NCBI GenBank assembly: GCA_036272195.1
Contig: DATAZE010000006.1
Location: forward strand, 68,207 to 132,206
Origin: DASXHY01 sp036272195
GTDB lineage: Bacteria > Verrucomicrobiota > Verrucomicrobiia > Limisphaerales > DASXHY01
DNA length: 64,000 nt
Direction of reading: 5' to 3'
Shown here: positions 48,753 through 58,100 of the stretch, piece after piece
Layout: each line of letters begins with the position of its first letter
Numbering within the stretch: the stretch's first letter is position 1
Made by a program: the position numbers and the translations under genes
Notes under the pieces: generated by a model
What the model saw: only the letters and a program-made list of their open reading frames with translations
What the model was told of the DNA's origin: nothing
The model's database searches: none

Positions 48753-50777
48753 TCAATCCGTATAATCTTCGTTCAGCGAACGCAGGAACGCGGCCAATGG
48801 AACGATGGCGGAATCATTCAAAACTATATTGCTCAACTCAGGATCACCGTTCCTGACCGCTCCTTGCCGGGCCTTCTTGGAAAAGGTCTGATAAAATCGA
48901 GCCACAGCTTCGAAGGAATTCATCCGCCCGGTATGCAGATACGGATTTGAATGGCCCAGGTCCCGAACGGTTGGAGTCTTAAAACGCGCCAGCATCTGGG
49001 GCAACACTTCGGCGGGCCCCGGTAATTGAATCGAAAGCCGGAAAAAAGTCTGCGTCATATCGGAGAGGGGAATACTCACGCTGCCATGGCCCTGCTGATC
49101 AAATGTGTTGGTCGCAATGATGACCCAATTCGTCATCGGCAACAGTGGATCCGTCGACGCCATAACGTAATACGTCCCGCCCGGCGCGCCATTTGTGCCG
49201 AGAATCGTAAAAGATCGAGTGTCGGTCCCTCCCGTTTGGTCGCCACTGACTCGCGCGTTCGCGATTTGTGGCGTTGGCAACCTCAGCAATCTCGGCAGAA
49301 TTTGTTCAATCCCCGCTTGCGGCGCCGGAAAGTCAGGATTCGCGTAAACATTCCATAAACCCAGGTCCGTGGCGCCCAGTTGTGTTTTGACCGGTGGCGT
49401 CTCGAATATTCCCGTCGCAAAGGGATGCTGTGGCGTCGGTGGCAAATACGCGTCGTAATTGGCCTGTCTCGTCGCAAAATCAGGCACCTCCAGCTTCTTG
49501 AACGAACCACTTCCATGAATGGCATCGTATTCCTCCTGGGCAACTCCCGTGTTGTGAAAAACAAAATCCGTGAAAGCCGGCAGAGAGTGGCAGGTGGCAC
49601 AATTGCCCACATTCGAATTAGGTTTGTTACTCTCCGAATCCTTGTTTCTCAAAAAAATCTCCAACCCCTGCAATTCCCTCGGGCCAAACCGAAAGGTTTG
49701 TTTATGCGTCGTGAATTCGCCATCCGCGGGGTCGATTACATATTGCGGATGCGGCAATTGGCTGACCAACTTAAGCAGACGCTGGGCATATTCCGCCGAG
49801 GTTTCGTTGGTATCCGGAAGTTGCGGCAGGTTGTTCTTTATCAGGAAAACGTCAAAAGGCGAGCCGTTGAAAATCGGCGTTCCGTTCCCGACAAAGTCCA
49901 CCCCGTTCGTGGCCTGCGACAAAGCCAGGTTTCTCAAGTACTTCTCGATCAAAGTGGCGACCGTATCGAGAATTTGTTCGTCCGTTGCGGCGCCGGGTCT
50001 CATATCCAGCCAAAATTGCGGCGAAATCAGATCTGACGTCAGCGTGCGGGGATCAAATAGAAAATTTCCCTGGTAACTATTGAATCCCGAAAAAACATTC
50101 GCGTAGGCGGTTTCTCCCGGCAATTCAATCGCAAAACGGCTGTCGCGCGCCATCAGAGCCAGATAACCCACGCCGTCGTCGTCGCGGATGACATTGGCAA
50201 TATGATGCACCGCTGTCGCGTATTCATCGGGCTTCCAGCCGTAAGTTCGGCCCGTCAGCGTGCCAATAATCAAATCATGGGCGGACGCAAACTGGCCGTC
50301 GTGATGAAGAAACAATGGCACATTACGCGGCAGCAGCGCATCGACCAGCGGCATCGAATTGCGTGTTGTTTGCGTGAGGCCATCGTCGCGCGGCGGAACC
50401 GGACTGCGTCGCGTAAAATCCGCATAAGTGCGGTTGCCCAGGGTATGATCACCGAAGTCGCCATAACCCTTTTCGTCCACCAGATGACACTGCCGGCAAT
50501 TCATGGCCTGGCCGGCAAATGGACCCAGCACAGGCTTGGAAGTCGTTTTTAACGTCGCCACCGTTGGATCCCCGGGAACCGTAGCGTTCACATCACCGCC
50601 CGAGTGAGCGAAAAAATATTCCGAGAATCGTGTTTCCAAAAACAGACGCTCGCCAATATTGACATTTGCGCCGTCAAAATCAGTGGGAAAGGTATCATTG
50701 TCTGCCTTGGTCTGGTAACCCAACAACAGAACGAGGAAAGTAAAAAGGATACTGCGGCTGCCAGAAATCAGATTCAT
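48753..50777 (-). CDS. MauG/di-heme cytochrome c peroxidase-like protein with inserted beta domain
   Basis: This 674-residue protein starts at 50777 with a signal (ILFTFLVLLLGYQTKA). Heme motifs are CRQCH at 94-98 and CATCH near 393. Features of the di-heme peroxidase family are GERLFLETRFSEYFFAHSGG, NSMPLVDALLPRNVPLF and the end block RFKTPTVRDLGHSNPYLHTGRM. Between the second heme and that end block sits an unrelated beta domain (ARVSGDQTGG... FTILGTNGAPGGTYYVMAST... FFRLSIQL). That domain resembles modules found at the ends of secreted Verrucomicrobiota proteins. Likely periplasmic; it may act on H2O2 or in electron transfer. Confidence 0.85.
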   Translation of the reverse strand: MNLISGSRSILFTFLVLLLGYQTKADNDTFPTDFDGANVNIGERLFLETRFSEYFFAHSGGDVNATVPGDPTVATLKTTSKPVLGPFAGQAMNCRQCHLVDEKGYGDFGDHTLGNRTYADFTRRSPVPPRDDGLTQTTRNSMPLVDALLPRNVPLFLHHDGQFASAHDLIIGTLTGRTYGWKPDEYATAVHHIANVIRDDDGVGYLALMARDSRFAIELPGETAYANVFSGFNSYQGNFLFDPRTLTSDLISPQFWLDMRPGAATDEQILDTVATLIEKYLRNLALSQATNGVDFVGNGTPIFNGSPFDVFLIKNNLPQLPDTNETSAEYAQRLLKLVSQLPHPQYVIDPADGEFTTHKQTFRFGPRELQGLEIFLRNKDSESNKPNSNVGNCATCHSLPAFTDFVFHNTGVAQEEYDAIHGSGSFKKLEVPDFATRQANYDAYLPPTPQHPFATGIFETPPVKTQLGATDLGLWNVYANPDFPAPQAGIEQILPRLLRLPTPQIANARVSGDQTGGTDTRSFTILGTNGAPGGTYYVMASTDPLLPMTNWVIIATNTFDQQGHGSVSIPLSDMTQTFFRLSIQLPGPAEVLPQMLARFKTPTVRDLGHSNPYLHTGRMNSFEAVARFYQTFSKKARQGAVRNGDPELSNIVLNDSAIVPLAAFLRSLNEDYTD

Positions 50778-50937
50778 TATCGCAAAACCCCATGATAGCC
50801 AGCCGAACGCGAGTGTCAATTCAGTCCCCAGTTTCTTATAACTTCACTCACGTTTAACTATACCTGTGCCCCTGAAAGTTAATTTGCTGACGTTTTTTTT
50901 CGACAATGCTCCCGGCGTTCGCGGGCTTGCCTCCAGA

Positions 50938-53900
50938 TTATGGAAAAGCCAATCGATAGAATCGCTGCCTGCCGTTTATTGCATTGGTCACAACGTTATT
51001 TCCGCCTAGGATTGTCGGTTGTGGTAAAACCGTTACCCAGGAGTCCATCAAGTTGGAGTTGGACTGAAGTTTGAAAGTTCGATCGTCCTCCGCCGGCCAC
51101 ACGAGCCGAACGGCGCTGGTTGAAGCACCTTCAATCAGCAATGCAGGTGGCGGTGCAAAATAGACCGACGGCAGCCGGCTGAGACGATAGAACTTCTCGA
51201 TTCCAAAAAATGAATTGGTGATGACGAAATTAGTGCCTGTGATTACCGGAGTGAGGGCTGAGGCGGCCCAGTTGGTTGTGCCCAGACCGGTACTGTATTC
51301 CAAATGGAAAGCAGGAAAGTTGGTGGACCAATAAATGCGGGCCGTGGCGGGGGCAATCGTCTCGATTTGCAGTACCGGCTGAATGACGGAAGACAACTGT
51401 TTGCCGGCGGACGCGACATTGTAGATGGCCGCGATTTCGTTTGCTGCCAGGGCCCGGTTGTAGATGGAAGCCTCGTCGATTTGGCCGTTGAGAAACAAGC
51501 CCGGCACTCCGTTTTCAATATCAGCACCCAAAAGCAAAGGATGCGAATCGAAGGCCATGGATTTGGCGGCGTTGGCGGCAGCCACAGCGATACCGTTGAC
51601 ATAGAGCGCCTCTTGTCGGGTGTTCCCGTCAAAGGAAAAGGCGAGGTGATACCATTGTCCCAACGCCAGTGGCGTCGTGGTTGAGATAAAAGTTCCGAAT
51701 CCGTTCGCGTCGCAAATCGCCGCCAAAGGTGCGCCATTCACGAGAGCCAACCCGTAAGAATCCAGAGTGCCCGAGCCAATCGGTTTTGCAAAAACCAATT
51801 GGGTGCCATTGGTTGAAAAGATTTTAACCCAGGCTTCCACCGTCACCGACGCAGGCCGCAGGCTGGGTGAATCCGGAATAAGCACATAATTAGTAGTCCC
51901 ATCGAAAAGAAAGCTTTGCCCGACTTTGCCACTGGCGAAGGCGACGCCGTTAGTCAAAACTCCATGGTTGGCGCCAATGGCATCCAGGGCATCATTCTCC
52001 GCGCGCCACCAACTGATGATGCCGGCTGGCGTCGGCAGCGGAACCGGTGGTTGGGGTGAAACGGATAAAACGTAAACGAGTTCCGCCGTGACCGTATTGC
52101 TCAGGACCATGGTGACCTGATTGGATGGATAGAGGAAGCGGGCAAAACTGCCCGTGCACGCAGTCGCGACTAAGGGAGCGAAAACATCGTTCGTCGTGGG
52201 AGTATAATTGTTGGTCACGTTGACGCTGAGAGTTCCGTTCAAGTTGACGCTCCCGGAAACTTGAAGTTGTCCGTAAGTGGCTCCAGCCGCCGTGCCCCAC
52301 AGCGCGCAGTTCAAAGTGCTGTTTGAGGTGCAGGCATAACCGCCGTTGGCCAGCAAAATACCGCTTTGGATGTCCACCGTGCCATAATTGTTAAACTGGA
52401 CCGGATAGAAGGGACCGATGACGGTGGTCCCCGTGCTCACTGATTTTCGAAAGGTGCCCGCGTTATCAATGCGGGGGGCTGCGCCGGGCGAACCCCTGAA
52501 GGCAGCTGAGCTCTGGACATCGAACAATGCCCCCGGGCGATTGGTAATCACTGCCCCGGAGCTTGGGTAAAAGTCAGCCGCCCCGAACCAGACCATCGTG
52601 CCTGCGTTTTCCAGGGTGCGAGTATCCAGGAAAACCGGGCTTGCGGTATTAATGGTCAGCAAAGCGTTGGAGGAGATGATCGTTCGCCCGTTGCCATTTA
52701 TCGTGCCCGAGGTCCAGTTCATTGTGTTTCCCACAGTCACCACCATATTGCCGCCGAGCGCGCCACCGGTCAGGCTTATTACTGCGGGTGAGACTATGCC
52801 CGAGCCATTGAAATTCGCAGCGCCCGCGTCGATGCTCAGTGTGTTGTTGGTGCAGAAAACGGTGCCGCTGAAATTCACTGTGGGGCTGTTGCCGGTGAAA
52901 ACCATCGGGCCTGTGACATTGACCAAACCACCCAGATCTATGAATCCCCCCGTGAAGATGAGATTACCCGCACCCGTAATAGTTGAGCCGACAACGGCAG
53001 TAAAATTGCCCGCCAGATTCAAAGTTGTGTTCGTTGGCACGGCAATATCGCCGAAGTTCGCGCCACCACTAAAGGCCAGGCCGCCAGTCTGAATATCCAC
53101 CGAGCCATAATTATTAAACAGGACCGGGTAGAGAGGGCCGACCGTGGTCGTTCCCGTGCCGCCCGATTTGCGGAACGTGCCCGCGTTATCAATGCGGGGG
53201 GTTGCGCCGGGCGAACCCCTGAAGGCAGCTGAGCTCTGGACATCGAACAATGCCCCCGCGCGATTGGTAATCACTGCCCCGGCGCTTGGGTAAAAGTCAG
53301 CCGCCCCGGACCAGACCATCGTGCCTGCGTTTTCCAGCGTGCGAGTGTCCAGGAAAACCGCGTTTGCGGTATTAATGGTCAGCAAAGCGTTGGAGGAGAT
53401 GATCGTTCGCCCGTTGCCATTCATGGTGCCCGAGGTCCAGTTCATAATGTTCGTCACAGTCACCACCATGCTGCCGCCGAGCGTGCCACCGGTCAGGTTT
53501 ACAACTGCGGGTGAGACTATGCCCGAGCCATTGAAGTTCGCAGCGCCCGTGTCGATGCTCAGTGTGTTGTTGGTGCAGAAAACGGTGCCGCTGAAATTCA
53601 CGGTGGGGCTGTTGCCGGTGATGGCCATTGGGCCAGTGACATTCACCAACCCACCCAGGTCTATGAATCCCCCGGTGAAGATGAGATTGCCCGCACCCGT
53701 GATGGTTGAGCCCAGAACGGAAGTAAAGTTGCCCGCCAGATTCAAGGTCGTGTTCGTCGGCACGGCAATATCGCCGAAGTTCGCGCCACCACTGAGGGTC
53801 AGGCTGCCGCTCTGAATGTCCACCGAGCCATAATTGTTAAATAGGACCGGGTAGAGAGGGCCGACTGTGGTCGTTCCCGAGCCGACCGATTTGCGGAACG

Positions 53901-55179
53901 TGCCCGCGTTATCAATGCGCGGGACTGTGCCGGGCGAACCGATGAACGAAGCCGGTCCTTGGACATCAAACAATGCCCCGGCCCGGTTGGTGATTACCGC
54001 TCCCGCACTGGGATAAAAATCCGTTGTGCCAGTGAATAATAACGTGCCGCCATTTTCTAACGTCCGGCTATTGAGGGAAACGTTGGCAGCATTGGAGATG
54101 GTCAGGGTTCCCCCCGTTTCAATCACGGTACGACCGGTTCCCTCCATGGTGCCTGCAGTCCAGGTGCAGTTGCCGTGGGCCGCTAACGTTGCGGTCCCCG
54201 TCAGAGTTGGTGAAACTCCGTTGGCCCCAAAGGTAAAGTTGTTGCAAGTGGCGTTGTTGTTCAGAGTCACGGTGGCGAGACTCGTAATCGTGACATTGTC
54301 ATCCGGGCCCGGGACTAAAGCTGGCAGCCAATTCGCCGGCGCATTCCAATCCCCACCGGCAGCATTTATCCAGGTGAAAGTAAAAGGCTCAAAGTGAGCA
54401 AATACCGTCTTGTTCATGTTCATGACCAAGGTTATGGAATTGCTCTGCGCCGAAACGTCTCCTGTCCACAAATGGAAAGTCTCGGGCGCGATGGGGATCG
54501 CCGTGAGGGTGACGGTTTGTCCATTGGTGTAGTTGTCCTGCAGCGGGACCACCTGCACCGTGCCTCCGTCTTGCGACACAGTCAGTCGAAAGAATCCTGA
54601 TACTCCGTCCGCCGGATTGCTCCCATCGAGGAATTCCTGCAGGTTGGAAATTCCGTCGTGGTCAAAGTCGCCGGTGGCGGTCTGACTCAGATTTCCGAAC
54701 TCGGAGATTTCCCAGGAGTCCGGCAAACCATCGTCGTCGGTGTCGATCCACAGCATTGCCGGCGCGCTGGTTACGCTGCCGAAACTGTTCGAGAGCACCA
54801 CGTCGTAGACGCCCTGGTTCGTAGCGTTGATATTTGAGAACGCGAGGACATCGGCTGAAGGGGCGGGCAAATTCGTGCCGTTGAACCGCCATTGATATGA
54901 AAGCCCGCGCGAATCTGCCACCGTGACAAAGAAGGAAGCCAATTCGCCAGGGGCCACTACCTGCATCTGAGGTTGGCCTAGGATTAAGGGCAGGCCGGAA
55001 GTGGCTGCTTTTTGCACCAGAAGATTTCCGTTCGTGTCGAATTGAAACTGTGACTGGGCGTGGCCCGAAGCGACGAACCATAGAACCAGCAGCGTCGTGG
55101 CGGTCGACGTGCGGAGTTTGTGGATCGCGTTCCGGTCGCGGAGAACCATTTTCCAAGCCGCCTGTATCTTGCGGGTCAT
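50938..55179 (-). CDS. Large secreted protein: Ig-like, Ca-binding-type repeat, 241-aa tandem repeats, LamG
   Basis: The product has 1413 residues. A signal peptide lies near residues 20-42 (TSTATTLLVLWFVASGHA). Order: Ig-like 65-145; DTDDDGLPDSWE... GDFDHDGISNLQEFLDG 146-190 (Ca-binding-type); beta-rich region; tandem repeats about 370-950; LamG-like domain about 1090-1265 (GIISWWRAENDALDAIGANHG... EAWVKI... GQIDEASIYNRALAANEI); C-terminal beta domains ending RFYRLAFP. Repeat units of 241 residues are very alike at the DNA level, 723 bases apart. The ATG overlaps the stop of the RHS gene (ATGA), so both are translated from one mRNA. Likely surface adhesin or glycan binder; function unproven. 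Confidence 0.82.
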   Translation of the reverse strand: MTRKIQAAWKMVLRDRNAIHKLRTSTATTLLVLWFVASGHAQSQFQFDTNGNLLVQKAATSGLPLILGQPQMQVVAPGELASFFVTVADSRGLSYQWRFNGTNLPAPSADVLAFSNINATNQGVYDVVLSNSFGSVTSAPAMLWIDTDDDGLPDSWEISEFGNLSQTATGDFDHDGISNLQEFLDGSNPADGVSGFFRLTVSQDGGTVQVVPLQDNYTNGQTVTLTAIPIAPETFHLWTGDVSAQSNSITLVMNMNKTVFAHFEPFTFTWINAAGGDWNAPANWLPALVPGPDDNVTITSLATVTLNNNATCNNFTFGANGVSPTLTGTATLAAHGNCTWTAGTMEGTGRTVIETGGTLTISNAANVSLNSRTLENGGTLLFTGTTDFYPSAGAVITNRAGALFDVQGPASFIGSPGTVPRIDNAGTFRKSVGSGTTTVGPLYPVLFNNYGSVDIQSGSLTLSGGANFGDIAVPTNTTLNLAGNFTSVLGSTITGAGNLIFTGGFIDLGGLVNVTGPMAITGNSPTVNFSGTVFCTNNTLSIDTGAANFNGSGIVSPAVVNLTGGTLGGSMVVTVTNIMNWTSGTMNGNGRTIISSNALLTINTANAVFLDTRTLENAGTMVWSGAADFYPSAGAVITNRAGALFDVQSSAAFRGSPGATPRIDNAGTFRKSGGTGTTTVGPLYPVLFNNYGSVDIQTGGLAFSGGANFGDIAVPTNTTLNLAGNFTAVVGSTITGAGNLIFTGGFIDLGGLVNVTGPMVFTGNSPTVNFSGTVFCTNNTLSIDAGAANFNGSGIVSPAVISLTGGALGGNMVVTVGNTMNWTSGTINGNGRTIISSNALLTINTASPVFLDTRTLENAGTMVWFGAADFYPSSGAVITNRPGALFDVQSSAAFRGSPGAAPRIDNAGTFRKSVSTGTTVIGPFYPVQFNNYGTVDIQSGILLANGGYACTSNSTLNCALWGTAAGATYGQLQVSGSVNLNGTLSVNVTNNYTPTTNDVFAPLVATACTGSFARFLYPSNQVTMVLSNTVTAELVYVLSVSPQPPVPLPTPAGIISWWRAENDALDAIGANHGVLTNGVAFASGKVGQSFLFDGTTNYVLIPDSPSLRPASVTVEAWVKIFSTNGTQLVFAKPIGSGTLDSYGLALVNGAPLAAICDANGFGTFISTTTPLALGQWYHLAFSFDGNTRQEALYVNGIAVAAANAAKSMAFDSHPLLLGADIENGVPGLFLNGQIDEASIYNRALAANEIAAIYNVASAGKQLSSVIQPVLQIETIAPATARIYWSTNFPAFHLEYSTGLGTTNWAASALTPVITGTNFVITNSFFGIEKFYRLSRLPSVYFAPPPALLIEGASTSAVRLVWPAEDDRTFKLQSNSNLMDSWVTVLPQPTILGGNNVVTNAINGRQRFYRLAFP
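52340..54062 (-). repeat. Tandem 723-bp coding repeat inside the LamG protein gene
   Basis: Landmarks recur exactly 723 bases apart. A TGAT/CGAT landmark beside the GTGCCCGCGTTATCAATGCG block sits at 52441, 53164 and 53887. CCTGCGTTTTCCAG sits at 52601 and 53324. There are about 2.4 copies. The block CGGGCGAACCCCTGAAGGCA is unchanged between the two right-hand-end copies, while the third has diverged. Confidence 0.9.
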
Positions 55180-58100
55180 GGATTGTTATCGAGTTGTTTG
55201 AGCAGCCGATCCTCGTAAATGTTGAGGACCCCGCCGTTGCCCTGTCGTACCAGGCCAAGGATTCCGTTTACGGTGTTGCAGTCAGTCATCGTCAGGATTG
55301 TGAGGCCGGCTCCGATGAATCCACCGAAGGTGCGGGAAAGGCCTGAGAAACTGGTGGCCTCGAGTGCCGGTGCCCGTTCGAGAGCTACTTCAACCGTCTC
55401 CGCAACTTCCATGAGCTCGCCCCCGGCCACCTCCACCATCTCGCCCCCAGTGACATCCACGATCTCACCACCGGTCACTTCGACCATTTCGCCGCCCGAG
55501 GCTTCAACCATTTCGCCGCCGGGAACTTCCATCATCTCACCGCCCGTCACCTCCGTGACTTCGCCGGCCGATGTTTGTGACGGCGTGGGCGTCGAGGCCG
55601 GGGTTGAAGGTGGCGGGCTATCCGTCCTCCAAGACGAGGGTTTCCAGCCAGACCCGTAAACATTTTGGCCTGCCCTTTTTGCGGCTATCATCTCAAGCTG
55701 GGCATCGGTGTATAGCCCGGAGCGATCAGTCATGTTGACCGGATTGTTCGCCACATAGGAATAAAGATTGGGGCCAGCTTTCATCTCCGCATTTTTCAGG
55801 GGGTCGCGCGAAAGCCATCGACCCAGTTCCGGGTCATACGCACGAAAGCGGGTCAGACTCAAGGAGGCCTCGCCACTCCAGAACATGCCGGCGAATCCAA
55901 AATCGGCATCCACATCACCACTCACTTTGATTCTGCGCCCGAATGGATCGTAGGCGTAACGCGCGCGCAAATTACCGGCCGCATCGGTTAATTCATGGAT
56001 CGAGCCAAGATGGTCGCGCGTGTAAAAATAATTGCCCGCCAGGGGGCCCGTCTCCACTTTCATGCCTTGCGAAAAGTAACGCTTCGTAACCGCCCCGGCG
56101 GCGTCCCGTTCTTCGCAAATTTCATTATCGCACCACACCAACCGCCGGAATGATATTTCCGAACCGCTTTGAAGTTGCCGGATGGAGGCAAGACGACTCC
56201 GGCCGTCGTATGTAAATTCCGTCCGATGGATCCCGGTAGTCGTAGCGGTCAGGCGGTTTTGCGCATCCCATTCGTTGGTGCGGGATTGTACCGCGGGGTT
56301 TTCGGTTGTATTGATCTGGTTCAAGGCATTGTAGGTGGAAGTCCTGTTCGTGCCTCCGGCGAGTTCCGTCAATCGATTACCTGCGGGGTCGTAGGTATAG
56401 GTGTTGTCCGTGATGGTGAGATCAGAGTTGGTGATGGACGCGGAGAGCAGTTGATCCACCGCGTCATAACCAAAAGTAAAAATAGAAGGCGATTGTGCTC
56501 CGGCCTTCTGGGACCAACTCGTTATTCGTTTCCTGGGGATATCGTAATTGTAGCTGAATTGAGAAATTGGATTAGCCCCCGCCGTATAATTGAACTGCTG
56601 AAGCCTAAAATCTTGGAGATTGCCGCCAAAGCCGGCGGCCAGCGTCTGCCCATTGGGGTCACTTTGAGAAATCAGCCGGCGCGAACTGCCTTCGTACGCA
56701 AATCCGAATGTGCCCAGTGCGTTGGTTTCGCTTAGAATCCGTCGGGCGGCATCGTAGGTTACGCCCAGATCCACGCCGTTAATGCTGCGATGACTCACGC
56801 GGCCCAGTTCATCATAGCCGTAAGTAATCGTGTCGTTGGGGAGTGGACCGTCGACAGCGGCCAAATTGCCGGCTCCTAAAACGGCAACGGCGGTAATTGG
56901 AACGTAAGAGTATAAGGTCGTTCCGGTAACATCAGTCATTGAGATCAACCGTTCATAATCCGCGTCATACGCATAATTGACCGACGGGGTGGGAACTGCG
57001 GCATTGGGGAAACTGACCGATTTCAGAGTGTTGTCACGATTGAAGATGTATTGCGTAATTTGATGGTTCTCGTCAATCATCTGCTGAAGACGGCTAGTGG
57101 AAGGCTCATAAGTGTACCGGACGATTGAACCATCGCCGTACTGCTTGGTGGTGTGCCGCCCTTGCACGTCCTTGGTCCACTGCGTTGTTCGGCCCATCGG
57201 ATCCGTCAGGCTTTTGGGGTCGCCGCAACTACACCACTCCAGGGTCGTCACCCGCCCAAGCGGATCGGTTAATTTTGTCATCTGCCTCATGCTGTCGTGT
57301 TCGATCAAGGTTTGTCGTCCCGCGCGATCCTGAACTTTCGCGACGTCCAGGCGGTCGTAGGTGTATTGATTAAAAGTTCCGTCGGGGAAAGTGACCTTTA
57401 CGGAACGGTCCGCTGTGTCATAATCCTGGGTAACCGTGTAGCCATTCACATCCTTGATGGTCCGCGGACGTCCAAAACTGTCATAGGTAGTAGTGACCGT
57501 GTCGCCCGTGCCGGGCAAAGGACCATCGATGGAGATTAGATAACCCTTGATATCGTAATTGAAGGTGATGGTTTCGAGCTTTGGATTGATCATCGTCAGG
57601 ATTTGGCCGCGCGAATTATAAGTAAACGTCGTGGTCTCACCCGCAGCATCGGTTCGCGTAAGCGCCTGGTGCTGAGTGTTGTAGGTTGCTCTCGAAAGCA
57701 ATTCATTTTTCCCGGCCCGCGTCTGGCGGGCTTCCAGCAGGTCAATCCCGTTGGTGGAGTAAAGGTAGGAAAACTTCCGCCCGACCGGATCAGTCATGCT
57801 GATCACGTGACCGAAGCTGTCGTAGCTGTAAGTGTAAACCTGGCTCGTGCCGTCATCGAGAACCCGTCCAACGTGCGTGGGACGATAGTTGGCGCCGATG
57901 ATGATCGAAGAGCTCTGGCCGCCATAATCGTACCAATCCCGTCCTTCGAGCGGTTCCTTCGTGCTTTCCAAAGCTCCGGCGGTAGACGCCAGATCTTCCG
58001 TGTGGAGCCAGTGATAGATTCTGGCCTTGCTGTAATCGCCGTAACCGATGGCACAAGCCGCGCGGCTCCAGTAATAAGTTGTCCGGTAACGAAGATAATC

